A DNA stretch of 64,000 nt, taken from contig JBHGNT010000004.1 in assembly GCA_043228905.1 (NCBI GenBank), positions 16,306,001-16,370,000 of the forward strand, read 5' to 3'. The notes under the pieces were generated by a model. That model did not search any database. It was given only the letters and a program-made list of their open reading frames with translations, and was not told the origin of the DNA. Origin of the DNA: Azolla caroliniana. Its lineage: Eukaryota; Polypodiophyta. Numbering within the stretch: the stretch's first letter is position 1; every line of letters begins with the position of its first letter. The translations under genes and the position numbers were made by a program. This document shows, in pieces, positions 20,958-32,376 of this stretch.

Positions 20958-23264
20958 TCAAAACACTATTTCTTCACAGCAGTATACATGTTCAGGTCTC
21001 ATCATAGCTTCAAGTTTGTCAGCATCCTCTTTCATGCCAGCAGCTGCAAACATGTTAGCCATTAAGACATAACCTGCTGCCAAGTTATCATCTAGTTGCA
21101 CAATTTGATCGAAAACAGATCGTCCAAGCTTCACGTTTGACCATTTCCGGCATGTACCCAATAACGAGAGCCAAACTGAAGCACAATTCATACAAGACGG
21201 CATGGCTTCAATAACTGAAACTGCCTTATCAAAGTGTCCTGCACTACCAAAGCCAACCACCATGCACGTATGATGCTCTATAGTAAGGCTAATCCCATAT
21301 TTTGTACTCAATTCTGCAATAAGCCTTTGGGTCTCATACCAAGACCCTGCATGGCTACAAGCACTAAGCATACATACAAGACTGACCTCTTCTGGACAGA
21401 TACCCTCAATTTGCATCATTTGATACGCATTGAGTGTGCTGTGACTTTGTCCTTGTTGAGCATACCCTGCCATTAATGCATTCCAGGAAGCTACATCCCT
21501 GATAGGTAAGTCTTCAAGCACATCTTGGGCTTTTGTAAGCATACCACATCTTGCATACATATCCACCAATGTAGTACCAAGCATAATGTCTTCCTCCAAC
21601 AAACCCCTACGCACAATCTCATCGTGGATTTGTTTGCCTTTATTGATTGCTCCTGTGTTCATACATGCTTTCAAGATAGCAATGAAAGTGACTGTATTTG
21701 GCGATAGGCCTTCAGATTGCATCCTTTTCAGACAGTTAAGAGCTTCATGGCATTGTCCTTGTTGTGCATATCCAACAATTAGTGTGGACCAAGACACAAC
21801 ATTTCGAGTTGGAAGACCTTCAAGCACTTCTTGTGCTTTTCCAACCACTCCACATTTGGCATACATATCCACTAAAGCATTGCCAAGCATGCTATCTTTT
21901 CCTAGCAATCCTCTTCTTTGAATCTCATCGTGAATTTGTTCCCCTTTATCTACATTTCCTCTACTTCCACACGCCTTCAAGATGCAAATAAATGTAACTA
22001 TATCAGGACTGAGACCATCATTTTTCATTGATTTGTAGCAATTTAATACTTCATCATACTGGCCTTTTTGAGCATACCCCGTAATCAATGCATTCCAACA
22101 AACGGTGTTTCGAACAGGGAGATCATTAACCACTTCTTGTGCTTTTGCAAGTGCACCACATTTCGCATACATGTCTACCACAGTGGTGGCAAGCATAATG
22201 TCCTTTTCAAGCAATCCCTTCTTATTCCTAATTTTTTCATGGATTTGTTTCCCTTTATCGATAGCTCCTATGTTGCCACATGCCTTCAGGATGCACATGA
22301 AAGTGACCACATCTGGAGAGAAACCCTCACTTTCCATTCGTTCCAAACAGTTGAATGTTTCTTGGGTTTGAGCATGTTGAACATAACCACTGATAAGTGT
22401 GTTCCATGAGACTACATCTCGAGCAGGCAGCTCTTCGAGCACTTTCTGTGCCCTAGAAAGCATGCCACATCTAGTGTACATGTCCAAAAGAGCATTGCCA
22501 AGTGTGATATCCTTCTCTAACAAACCTCTCCTCCTAATCTTGTCATGAATTTGTTTGCCCTTATTGGTGGCTCCGACGGTGCCACATGCCTGCAATATAC
22601 ATATAAAAGTAACAGAATCAGGCGATAGGCACTCACAATATATCCGTTGCATACAATCTAAGGCTTCACTGCATTGACCTGCTTGAATGTAACCAGAAAT
22701 TAATGTATTCCAAGAGATTACATCTCGAACTGAGAGTGAATTGAGCATGTCTTTTGCATTTGTCATTTCACCGCACTTAGCATACATATCCACTACGGCA
22801 GTGGCAAGCACTATGTATTTCTCCAATAAACCTCTATCTACAATCATTTTATGAACCCTTCTTCCCTCATCTAGTGCACTTCTGTTGCCACAACCTTTCA
22901 AAATACAAATAAAAGTGACCGAATTCGGAACAACATTTTCTTTCTGCATGCATGAATAAACATTCAATGCTTCATGAACTTGTCCTTGTTGGGCATACCC
23001 TGAAATGAGCGCATTCCAAGAGGCGACATTTTGAGCAGAATCTTCTTCTAGAAGTTTCCTAGCTTTCTCAAACATACCACATTTTGCATACATGTTGATT
23101 AGGCAACTGGCAATGCGAGGGTTCTGTTCTAGAAGTAGACCATCTCTTTTTAGGATTTCACCATGTATTCTTGTTCCTTCATGAAGGTCTTTCTTGTTGG
23201 CACAAGACTTGAGCATGTTCATTATAAAAGTTGCATCTCTTGCTCTTCCCCATCTGCTTTTCAT
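20958..23264 (-). CDS. PLS-class pentatricopeptide repeat protein, E1-E2 type, no DYW (PPR gene 2)
   Basis: One uninterrupted frame of 768 codons. The start is the ATG at 23264, with an in-frame TAA three codons upstream. Expected role: sequence-specific binding of plastid or mitochondrial RNA. An N-terminal L-S pair (SCANKKDL, LINMYAKCG) is followed by five P-L-S triplets, then P2-L2-S2 (S2 starts about 662, IEHHTCMVVGFG), E1 (about 695-728, VWLSLLGTCRKW) and E2 (729-757). An 11-residue tail with a CC pair ends the protein; there is no DYW domain. The start MKSRWGRARD is basic but too short to call as a targeting peptide. One L motif carries an extra Lys (RNKKGLLEKD). The motifs are very close to those of PPR gene 1, so the two are paralogs from a local or recent expansion. 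Confidence 0.95.
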   Translation of the reverse strand: MKSRWGRARDATFIMNMLKSCANKKDLHEGTRIHGEILKRDGLLLEQNPRIASCLINMYAKCGMFEKARKLLEEDSAQNVASWNALISGYAQQGQVHEALNVYSCMQKENVVPNSVTFICILKGCGNRSALDEGRRVHKMIVDRGLLEKYIVLATAVVDMYAKCGEMTNAKDMLNSLSVRDVISWNTLISGYIQAGQCSEALDCMQRIYCECLSPDSVTFICILQACGTVGATNKGKQIHDKIRRRGLLEKDITLGNALLDMYTRCGMLSRAQKVLEELPARDVVSWNTLISGYVQHAQTQETFNCLERMESEGFSPDVVTFMCILKACGNIGAIDKGKQIHEKIRNKKGLLEKDIMLATTVVDMYAKCGALAKAQEVVNDLPVRNTVCWNALITGYAQKGQYDEVLNCYKSMKNDGLSPDIVTFICILKACGSRGNVDKGEQIHDEIQRRGLLGKDSMLGNALVDMYAKCGVVGKAQEVLEGLPTRNVVSWSTLIVGYAQQGQCHEALNCLKRMQSEGLSPNTVTFIAILKACMNTGAINKGKQIHDEIVRRGLLEEDIMLGTTLVDMYARCGMLTKAQDVLEDLPIRDVASWNALMAGYAQQGQSHSTLNAYQMMQIEGICPEEVSLVCMLSACSHAGSWYETQRLIAELSTKYGISLTIEHHTCMVVGFGSAGHFDKAVSVIEAMPSCMNCASVWLSLLGTCRKWSNVKLGRSVFDQIVQLDDNLAAGYVLMANMFAAAGMKEDADKLEAMMRPEHVYCCEEIVF

Positions 23265-23917
23265 GCTCTTTTAAACCTCTCTGCTCCCCAAACTTCCCAT
23301 GGATCCATTGACAGGCAGATGACAGGCCTCGCTGCATCAACCCCAAGTTTTGAAAAAACTACGAAAATAGCCTTAACTTTCATCATGGTGGACTATGGGG
23401 AGCTTAAACACCCAGCTTCACTTAGTATCCTCTAAAAGTGTTTTAGCTACTATCTTTTGGATCCTTGGCTTTGATCCTAGTTTCATCGAAATAATTGTGT
23501 GGAATATATGATGTTATCTTACGGATATATCTAGTCTGGCTAGAGTATCTTTACCGATCCACATGCACATCCTTTTCATTTTAGGGCATTTTTTTCATTA
23601 GGGGAATGTTTCGTTTCTCTTGTCAGAGATAATACTACAAATTTCTACCAATTCATTGGAATTCATTTTTGTATTTTTATCATGTTTTGTTCCCTTCATG
23701 AATTTTAGTCACTCCACAAGACATTTCTTGAAGATTGGCAACGATATTTTCACCCATTTCATATTTGTTTTGACATATATTAATATCAAAGTTCTCAAGG
23801 ATATTTGTCATTGTCCCTCAAGGATCTCTAATTCACCAAGCTGTCAAAATCTCACACAGTCTAATGAGCAATATATGTCATGATATGACTACGCTTATGC
23901 CACTGCCCTAGATCATG
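23265..23917. other. 5' flank of PPR gene 2
   Basis: No telo-box or GA leader like that of PPR gene 1 is visible. No other gene seen. Confidence 0.45.
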
Positions 23918-24403
23918 TTGGTTGCTCATGGGACATTCCTTGAGGCGACCAATTCAACATTGAACCATGTGAAATGAGATTTAAATCAACCCATTGCCCA
24001 ACTTTTCAACCCAACCATTCTCCACAATATATATGTTAATGTCGTGGGTGTATATAGGACTCTGTTCTTGGGCTAAAAGTTCCATTCTGCCCATATTGTA
24101 TCTCTAGTGTGAACACTTAGTTAACTTAACTATATAAGTACGTAGCTGACTCTTGTAATGCAAGTTCGGTGGGTTGATGTAACGTTGTATCTCTCTGAGC
24201 AACACGTCTCTGTGTAACTATCTCTGTCTTATGTACATCTCTCTCCTTCTCTTTGTGTATATCTTCTTGATACAGGGGGAATGCACTATACCTCCCTTGT
24301 TACTTGTTTGCTAACTCCATAACTACAAGATCCATACATGCTTCTACATCAGTCGGCCCACATAATACAAAGACAACCGACCAAGACACATACAGTATCA
24401 TCA
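23918..24403 (+). mobile_element. Probable 5' LTR of Copia G
   Basis: It ends ATCA at 24403. The primer-binding site TGGTATTACAGC (24407-24418) resembles the initiator-tRNA-Met site. A TATA box (CTATATAAG) lies near 24130. The left end at TGTTGG 23918 is a guess from the usual TG start. Confidence 0.5.
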
Positions 24404-24424
24404 AAGTGGTATTACAGCTTGATT

Positions 24425-24908
24425 TGGAGTCCGACAGTAGTAGTAGCATCAACAGTAAGGAGAAGAACTGGCTGAAAGAAAAGACCAAGTCAGAAATCTT
24501 ACTTCCTACAAAACATGGCTTACATATGGCACAAGAGTGGAAATCCGGAAGTTTAACAACAAAAACTTTGCCCGATGGAAGGAGATGATGTGCTAAACAT
24601 CCGACATCTTACTTCCTCCAAAACATGGTTCAACATCTGGCACAAGAGTGGAAATCTGGAAGTTTGACGGCAAAAACTTTTCCCTCTAGAAGGAGATGAT
24701 GTAGGATGTGTTGAGCATCCGACACCAAATAGAGGCAATTCCGCACAATGACAAGACAACAAAGATGACAACAACAGAATGGCGAACACTTGATGAAATC
24801 GCGAACTCGACCATTTTAATACATTTGGCCGAAAATGTCTATTTCAACATGGCCAAAGAGACGATGGCTTACGCCCTATGGGAGAAGCTCCAAGCTGTGT
24901 ATGAAAAG
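24425..24908 (+). pseudogene. Copia G gag fragment with internal duplication
   Basis: Gag blocks WKFDGKNF, LSIRHQIEAI and MAYALWEK match Copia F gag at 14.3-14.8 kb. A stretch of roughly 120 bases around 24490-24600 is repeated at about 24605-24720, each copy with the GTGGAAATC-to-GGAGATGATG part of gag. Several stops are present. The reading is cut at 24908 by solo LTR K1 and resumes at 25389. Confidence 0.75.
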
Positions 24909-25388
24909 TGTTGAGATATCAAGCTCAACTAAATTTAGCCATTTAGTTAACTACATTACTTAGTAGTTACCTAGATAGAATCTAGTTAGTGTGTTGACCT
25001 TTAAACCCTTAAATAGGATCTTGTACTTGTACGTAAGTGGGGATACATTCTAGATCCTCCACTACCAAGCTCATTTAATGTAGGACTTACATCCTTGTAC
25101 CTACATTCTCCTCACACATGTGCACCCTTGCACATGAGATCAATATATACCTCATCGTGGGCAATTTTGTAACTTGATGCTTATTAATACAAAGAAAGGT
25201 CTTTACTACACTCTTGTTAATCATCCCCCATTTATCTTATTGTTCATAAGTGTATATTCCTCTCTCACTTCCTCTCAGACACATACACACACATATCACA
25301 TAATCTTTCGTTGCTTATCACATACGTGATTAATTACTCACATAATTAACTACTAATTAATAGTTAGTTAATTACCTAATTATTAACA
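24909..25388 (+). mobile_element. Solo LTR of Copia family K (K1, 480 bp)
   Basis: It begins TGTTGAG, ends AACA and splits Copia G gag, whose reading continues on both sides. The flanks AAAAG and AAATG agree at four of five bases, consistent with an old target-site duplication. A second, inverted copy of the family is at 32377-38006, there split by Copia H. Confidence 0.8.
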
Positions 25389-25463
25389 AAATGAAATTTT
25401 CTTCATCGAGACTCATACTGATCTGACAATTATCCAATATGAAGATGAAGGAATCAGAGCCGG
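25389..25463 (+). pseudogene. Copia G gag, continued
   Basis: About 25 codons match Copia F gag at about 14570-14640, with one in-frame TGA. They end where the Gypsy A LTR begins. Confidence 0.7.
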
Positions 25464-26234
25464 TGTAAGGGTTTGTATACGGAAGCTTGTACACAAGACA
25501 CTACCGGCTCAGCCAGAACCGACAAGAGCCAGATAAAGAAGGCCGGTGAGAGTCTCTCACCGGATGAAGAGACAAATTTGTAAATAGAAGAAAAGATTGT
25601 TACATGCATAGGGCAGGATTCAAACCCTATACCTCCATGTAGATAGACCCCAACCTTACCATTGTACTAACTTATCCTGAGTGTTCTAAATATAGATTTA
25701 ATATTTAATACGTATAAGACCTTTATTTACGCCTACCTATATTAAAAGGTAAGTCATGCATATTTAGAATGCGTGAATACTTTATTTATAAGAAAAATGT
25801 ACACCAATAAAAAATTACTCGTGCACATCTAGCGAGCATGAGCACTATATTTAGGAAATAAAAGCATAGTGTAAAAGGCAACTCATGCACATTTAGTGTG
25901 CATGAACACTTTAGAAAAAGCATGAAGCTATGCTTAGCCTCTTCCATCCTTATATATGGAGGAGAGAAAGATGTATGGTGGTGTTGATTATTTTACAAGG
26001 ATTGATCAATCTAATATATTCGGGGGATTCACGAGTTTATCATCAAAATTCTCTTTCTTACAATCTAAATATTGATTAAGTACACTAAACACATGGGATT
26101 CACAAGTTTTATTTCTTACTTCTCTTTCTATCTATTCATAACTAGCCTTATATTGTATTCTTCTTTCTCCTAGTCCAAAACCTTAGTGGTTCCCACCCGA
26201 CTCACACAACGATCCGGAGCCGAAAGGCACGACA
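25464..26234 (+). mobile_element. 5' LTR of Gypsy A (771 bp)
   Basis: It is a direct repeat of the LTR at 31401-32266. It starts TGTAAGGGTTT and ends GGCACGACA, followed by the primer-binding region AAGTGGTAAACCC that is also seen, slightly changed, next to the Gypsy B 5' LTR. It lacks about 95 bases of the CCGG-rich repeats found in the 3' LTR. Confidence 0.8.
25608..25672 (-). promoter_or_regulatory. tRNA-like A box/B box in Gypsy A 5' LTR, antisense
   Basis: On the minus strand the A box TAGTACAATGG (25669-25659) and B box GGTTTGAATCC (25626-25616) start 43 nt apart. The B box differs from GGTTCGAATCC by one C-to-T change, as expected from loss of a methylated CpG. Confidence 0.7.
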
Positions 26235-26272
26235 CAAGTGGTAAACCCAATGTGAAACTGGGTGGCAAGGAG

Positions 26273-27688
26273 ATGGAAAATCAACTAGGGGCTAACAACA
26301 TGATGGCGATGTTTGAGCGGATGCTACAAGAACAACGCACAATGTCGGAGATTACGACAGCAGTAGAGCGGCTCGTGCAACGGAACGGGCAATTCAACGT
26401 GAAAGACGTGTCACGAGATTTGCGAGATTACAAGGCGGAAATGCTACGGGGCGGGATTTCAGAAGGACTGCAAGTGGCATCCTTCAATCGGGTGGCGACC
26501 GACGGGCTTCAAGGGAGTATCCACAGGATACAGCAGCAAAATCCGACGTGGGAGGCATTTGAAAAGGCATTAAAGACCACATTCGCCATCGAGGACTCTT
26601 CCAAGGCAACGAGGAGGGGATTCAAAGATTGGGTGGAAACACCGGATAAGGGGATGAAGGTCCTCGATGTGTTTTTTTCATTCGAAAGTCGGTTCGGGAG
26701 GTTGTCTGCAAGAGATCAAGCTATCCTTGCACCAGACAAAGTGATCATGTTCCTACGAGCTGTGGACATCCGGGACCAGAAAGATCTTGGAGTGCTTTTG
26801 GAGGACACGACCACTGAGAGTGGCCTCACCGAAACATGGAAAAGCGTGCGGGATATCGTCGCGCGATACACGAAGAGGGGGCAATGGCTTGCTAGCGAAG
26901 AAAAGAGGGTTTTAGAACTGATTCCGAAACTGAGATCTGGATTGGAGGACCATCAACCGAGGGCTCAGGAGACTACGACCGAGAAGGGAATCGATGCAAC
27001 CACAGTGGAGCAGTTGCTGAAAGAAATGGAGAATCTGAAAATCGTGATGGTAAAGAAGTCAGATGACCGTCCCACAAGCTCCAAGTATATGGACCGTCAG
27101 TGCATATGGTGCGATAACACCGAGCACAAGGAGGCGTTACGACGGGATCTCATCTACTACGAGGGAAATCGGATCCATTTGATGGACTCTTGGAAGCCAC
27201 TCCGACCGAACTTCTGGAAAGGCAGCATGAAGAAGGCCCTCGAGGAGTAAATAGCGGCGAAAAGCAATTATGCGACAACCGCGGGAATACATATCGGGGA
27301 GTCATTGAGCGCAAATGTGTCTTTTTGGCCGGAAGTGCTAGAAAACCCCGAGAAAATTGGTTCCAATGATATCCGAAGCACCGCGGAAGGCATCCGTGAA
27401 GCTACAGGATGGCAGTGTCCCGTTGATAAGAATAGTGTACACGCCGCCGTATGCCAATTGCATGAGGTGTATGTAGACGAGAAACGACGGCGCACGGATG
27501 ATGCGGCCGAACCATCAAAGACACCAGAAAGCTGGAACTCCGGAGGGAAGGGGAAAGAAAAGATGATTCCGGCATTCAAACTCGCCTCGGACATTGAACA
27601 ACAAACGGACTTGAAAAAAGTGTTCGAGGAGAGAATCCTCGATAGCCGGGTGGAATTTTCACTTCGGGGGAGAACGCTCCAAGGGTAA
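26273..27688 (+). pseudogene. Gypsy A gag
   Basis: The ATG at 26273 is the first credible start. The frame runs to TAA 27248-27250 (325 codons) and continues in the same frame to 27686. A helical N-terminus leads into a capsid-like region (WEAFEKAL, FEKALKTTF, FLRAVDI). The zinc knuckle has CIWCDNTEH, but its last Cys is missing, apparently by deletion. By comparison with Gypsy B, sequence is also lost at the 3' end just before the protease. Confidence 0.8.
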
Positions 27689-27690
27689 AT

Positions 27691-28219
27691 GTGAACACGA
27701 TTTTAATGAATGACACCGAAGTGGAGGACGAAATTCCGAACTCCCACTACGCAAGGCCACACTGGGCACGTGCAACTACGGAGACTCCGGTCCGAATTAG
27801 CAACATCAAAGAGCACGTGCTAGCATTGATTGATCACGGATCGGATATCAATTTGATGTCCAAGGAGTTCTACCAGAAGGGGAAGTGGCCTATAAACACT
27901 AACCATGGATGGAAGATCCGGGCAGCCACTAAAGCAACGGAAGATCTATTTGCGGCTTGTCCGGATGTGACGGTGAAGATAAGGGATGTCGAGATCGACC
28001 AAAATTTCTTCATACAAGACGAGGTCTCACATTCCGTGATCCTTGGGTAACCCTTTATCACGGCTTCATGGATGGAGACAAAGGTGCTCGATAGCGGTGC
28101 GGCTTTCGCACGAATTTGGAGCCAAAGCGGAGGGAAATCTGTCCAATTCCTAATTGTGCCGACAAATCATGAAAGGAACAAGAAAGAGCTCTTGTCCCAA
28201 ACAAGGATGAATTTTTAGA
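27691..28219 (+). pseudogene. Gypsy A aspartic protease with DHGS active site
   Basis: The retropepsin-like domain has ALIDHGSDINLMS as its catalytic loop (27823-27860) and the flap/second-lobe block FFIQDE...VILG. The active site reads D-H-G-S in place of the usual D-S/T-G-S/A. Gypsy B has the same DHGS, so this is a family trait. TAA at 28048-28050 replaces what is CAA (Gln) in Gypsy B; the frame then continues to TAG near 28218. Confidence 0.8.
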
Positions 28220-28385
28220 GCAGACTGTTGCGGAGTGGGGAAGTGATAGTCCTAGAAGCCCTGATACCCCACACAGGAAGAAAACTCTCAGAGCAAAACA
28301 AGTACGAATCGGTCCGGATGGGGCATCTACGTACACGGCCGTAACCGGAGGAAAGAAGAAAGAATACCGAAAAGTAGAGGATAAG

Positions 28386-29490
28386 TTGCGGTTGGCATCA
28401 ATAATAAAAGAAGACGAAGAAATCGTGGGGGTAGTTGAAGAAGTGTTCTATGGGAGCACGCTACAATGGCTTGAAGAGCTTGTGCAAGATAAAAGCCAAG
28501 GAGACCGGGTAGTTCCGGTGGAATCGGTTGAGATGTACGAGATCGTTGCAAAAATGGGGCCAGATGCGCTCCGCAAAGAAGAAGCAATGGTAAGTACGAA
28601 ATACAAGACCGTGGAGAAGAAAGTGAAACCGGTCGCAGGACTGTTACCCGCCGATAGCGAGCAAAAGAGGAAAGAAGTCTCGGGAGATCTGACACTTCGG
28701 AAGTCCGTGGATATCAGACATGCCTTCACGGATGAGACCTGAAAGAAACTATGGATCGGTGGAGGTGGTTTCCTTTTACAAAATGAAGAAGAACGATTCC
28801 GTGGGATGTTGGAACAACATGGGAAAGCAACTGTATTCACATCGAATGAGATAGGGTGCGTTGATCCGAAGATAGTGGAGCCGATGGTGATGTTCACGAT
28901 TAACCATGTGTCGTGGAACTTGAAGCCGATTCCAGTGCTGCGAGCGCACATTCCCAAAATCATCGACTTGCTCAAGGAGAAGATGGCGATGGGGATTCTA
29001 GAGCCATCAAACGCTCCATACTCAAATCGATGGTTTACGGTTCCGAAGAAGAATGGATCACTCCGATTTATCCAAGACTTGCAACTGGTGAACAAGGTTA
29101 CGATTCGAAACTCCGGAGTCGGTCCGATAGTGGACGAATTTGCGGAAGCATTTGCCGGTCGTGCGATATACTCCATCGGAGATCTATACTCGGGGTATGA
29201 CCAATTCCAACTAGCCGTGGAGAGCCGACACATCACTACCATGTAGACACCGATAGGATTAGTCCGAATGTGCACACTACCACAAGGAGCAACAAACTCG
29301 GTTGCACATATGATGAACGCGATGAACAAGGTGCTTCGAGATTGCATTCCAAAGATAACAATGCCGTTCCTAGATGATATTCCGATGAAAGGATGCGCAG
29401 TAGAAGAAAAAGATGAAACTATGGATGATCGGGGATGCCGAAAGTTCGTAGTCGACCATATTCGTGATTGCGAGAAAGTGCTTTGAAAGA
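28386..29490 (+). pseudogene. Gypsy A reverse transcriptase and upstream linker
   Basis: A charged linker (28386-28742) leads into RT. Visible RT blocks are ILEPSNAPYSN, RFIQDLQ, YSIGDLYSGYDQF and the catalytic box PFLDDIPMKG (about 29360). All are in one frame broken by TGA 28740-28742, TAG 29244-29246 and TGA 29484-29486. Confidence 0.85.
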
Positions 29491-29546
29491 AGATGTCCAC
29501 CTAACACTTTCCGGGAGAGAAATCGGCATTCGGGCAAGAAGAGATA

Positions 29547-30519
29547 TTGGTAGTCGGACATCTATGTGGGCCCTACGGCCGAAGACCGTCACCAACCATG
29601 ATCGATGCGATTCAAGCTATGAAAGAAGTATGCGAGTCACAATCCGAAGTCCGAAGGTTTCTTGGAGCTTGTGCATTTTATCATATGGATTCCGCACTAT
29701 GCACATATTGCGGACCCACTCTATCACTTATTGTGGAAAGGGAAGAAGTTCGAATGGAAACCGGAACACACCAAAGCCATAAAGGAGCTCAAGACAACAC
29801 TACGGAGGGCTGAAGCACTTAAGAAGCCGAACTATGAGCGACCGATCATAGTAACGGTTGATACAAGTCCATCCGGGATCGGATGGGTCATCAATCAAGC
29901 CGACTCGGATGGTTTGGGATATCCGATCCGATTCGGAGCAAAGGTTCTCAACGAAAGGCAATGTGGATATGCACAAGTCAAAAGAGAATCATGGGGAGTC
30001 GTGTCGGCAATCAAATCGGATCGAGATTATTTGATCGGAGCCGAAGTAGTGATCGAAACAAATTGTCTTCTGATACTCGGGATGATGTGGTGTTGCACGA
30101 TACTGGAGGTGGCTATGCTAAGATGGATTGCATATGTTAAGTCGCTTAACCCGGACGTACGACACATCTCCGGAAAAGACAAAGCGGTAGCGGATATGCT
30201 ATCAAGGGCTCGGTTCGGAGACGACATAGCCAAATGCGATAATGAAAAAGTTTCTGAAGGCTACTTTGCTTCGGAGCACATATGCCGAGTAAATGTAATC
30301 CAAGAATTCCGAGAAGAAGAATACGAGGGAGAAAGCTTGATGATCAGGAAGGTGCTACAAGAGATTGAGGAATCATCGGACGATAAAGAGAAGAGAGCGG
30401 AGATCCGAAGGAAGAAGAGGCAAGTACAAAAGTTCTTCTTGAAAAATGGATTAATATGGAGGGAGCCGAAAAGACCGGATTGCATACCACTTCGAGTTGT
30501 CGGGACGAAAGAGCAATGA
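29547..30519 (+). pseudogene. Gypsy A RT connection and RNase H
   Basis: RT ends around 29640 (RRFLGACAFY) and the frame shifts at about 29665. RNase H follows with VTVDTSPSGIGW, then ETNC where ETDC is expected (Asp to Asn, a G-to-A change), and ADMLSRAR. The loss of that acidic residue should abolish activity. The charged helical tail up to 30519 is the usual linker to integrase. Confidence 0.8.
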
Positions 30520-31400
30520 AACCGGATAATGTCCGAGTTTCACGAATCCGATTGGGCTGGACATCGAGGAACATGGGCAACTTTTGTGTAAATCAAACAA
30601 AAATATTGGTGGAAGAATATGTACAAAGATACAACAGAGTTCACAGAAAGCTGCGAGAAGTGTCAAATCTACTCCGGAGTTCAACACCGAGATGAGTTAC
30701 ATCCAACATTCTCACCGACAATCAACTTCAAATGGATGGTCAACATTGTAGCCATGCCAACTGGGATCGGACGAAAGAAGTACTTGGTGTTAGCTCGGGA
30801 AGATCTCACAAATCAAGTAGAAGGTCGGGCGCTACGAAGGAAAACGTGTTCTGCAGTATGCTAATTTCTTTTGGAGGAGGTCTTTTGCAGGTACGGGTGC
30901 GTAGGACAACTGATTGCGGATCGGGGAGAACTCGACTCTGATAAAGCTAGGGAATTCTTCACCAAACATGGAGTTCAGTTAACACTAACAACGGCATACA
31001 ATCTAGAGGCCAACAGGAAAATTGAACGAGGACATAGTCGATCGTCAAAGCACTTGCCAAAGCATGCTATGGAAGGTGAAGGATTGGCCGCAAATGCTCC
31101 CGTATGCACTATGGGTGGATCGGATGACGCATAGCTCCGTAACCGGTTATATGCCGATAGAACTTATGACCGGACAAGCACCGGTAATGTCGACGGAAAC
31201 CGCGATTGCGACATGGACAATGCTACCATGGAAGGAAGAGATGAGCTGGGAAGAACTACTAGTGGTCCGGATATGACAACTAGAGGGAAGACCGGAAGAC
31301 ATAGCGGAAGCAACTCGTAGTCGACATAAGGGGAGAATTGGAGAGTGCTACGAATGAAGGCGAATAATGAGCATCGGGAACTTCGGAAAATGCCGGAGGA
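30520..31400 (+). pseudogene. Gypsy A integrase
   Basis: Zinc-binding residues are visible in separate frames: HESDWAGH (about 30540) and CEKCQ (about 30655). The core has VNIVAMP (about 30740) where an Asp is expected at Asn, ADRGELDS with its Asp (about 30915), and EANRKIERGH (about 31010). The C-terminal domain THSSVTGY matches family C at 2.9 kb. At least five stops or frameshifts break it. A purine-rich GCCGGAGGA at 31392-31400 is the polypurine tract. Confidence 0.8.
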
Positions 31401-32266
31401 TGTGCGGGTTTGGAGGGGGCGAGTGCCGTACTGCAATTCGCACACTACGTGAAAATTGCATTTTTGTCCCTCCGGATGGGACAAGGAAGAACCGGTAAGG
31501 AGAACCGGTGAGAACTGGATGAAGGAGGAACCGGCAAGGAGGACCCGGTAAGAACCGGATCAAGCAGAACTAGCAAGAGTCGCGGATAAAGAAGGCCGGC
31601 GGATGAAGAGACAAATTTGTAAATAGAAGGAAAGATTGTTACATGCATATGGCAGGATTCAAACCCTATACCTCCATGTAGATAGACCCCAACCTTACCA
31701 TTGTACTAACTTATCCTAAGTGTTCTAAATATAGATTTAATATATATAAGACCTTTATTTATGCCTACCTTTATTAAAAGGTAAGTCATGCATTTTTAGA
31801 ATGCGTGAATACTTTATTTATAAGAAAAATGTACACCAATAAAAAATTACTCGTGCACATCTAGCGAGCATGAGCACTATATTTAGGAAATAAAAGCATA
31901 GTGTAAAAGGCAACTCATGCACATTTAGTGTGCATGAACACTTTAGAAAAAGCATGAAACTATGCTTAGCCTCTTCCATCCTTATATATGGAGGAGAGAA
32001 AGATGTATGGTGTTGTTGATTATTTTATAAGGATTGATCAATCTAATATATTCGGGGGATTCACAAGTTTATCGTCAAAATTCTCTTTCTTACAATCTAA
32101 ATATTGATTAAGTACACTAAACACGTGGGATTCACAAGTTTTATTTCTTACTTCTCGTTCTATCTATTCATAACTAGCCTTATATTGTATTCTTCTTTCT
32201 CCTAGTCCAAAACCTCAGTGGTTCCCACCCGACTCACGCAACGATCTGGAGCCGAAGGGCACGACA
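31401..32266 (+). mobile_element. 3' LTR of Gypsy A (866 bp)
   Basis: The partner of 25464-26234. It carries an extra block of GAACCGG/CCGGT repeats (31485-31565) that resembles the repeats in the Copia J LTRs. Confidence 0.82.
31648..31712 (-). promoter_or_regulatory. tRNA-like A box/B box in Gypsy A 3' LTR, antisense
   Basis: A box at 31708-31698 and B box at 31665-31655 on the minus strand, the same sequences and 43-nt spacing as in the 5' LTR. Confidence 0.7.
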
Positions 32267-32376
32267 ACGACACTATGGTAGCAGATAGCCAGAATTTGTC
32301 GTCAACGTTTCGAACACACAATTACGAAGAGGCGGATGGGCTTAGTAGATGTGCTAAACCACACGCTTTGATACCA
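32267..32376 (-). mobile_element. Copia K leader with primer-binding site
   Basis: The minus strand reads TGGTATCAAAGCG at 32376-32364 directly after the LTR end, close to the initiator-tRNA-Met site. Only about 110 bases of internal sequence remain before the Gypsy A LTR. Confidence 0.65.

Larger units (their letters stand above)
25464..32266 (+). mobile_element. Gypsy A, full-length but decayed LTR retrotransposon
   Basis: Two LTRs enclose gag, protease, RT, RNase H and integrase in Gypsy order. No target-site duplication is visible: the left flank (GCCGG) is Copia G gag and the right flank (ACGAC) is leader sequence of Copia K. This suggests a rearrangement after insertion. Coding parts are listed separately. 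Confidence 0.88.

Noticed and set aside
21234-22409. Several plus-strand frames of 75-113 codons rich in Cys, His and Thr
   Set aside because: They are antisense shadows of the repeated MYAKCG and LKAC motifs of PPR gene 2.
28448-29500. 350-codon open frame on the minus strand
   Set aside because: It is the antisense shadow of the Gypsy A linker and RT, whose conserved blocks read on the plus strand.
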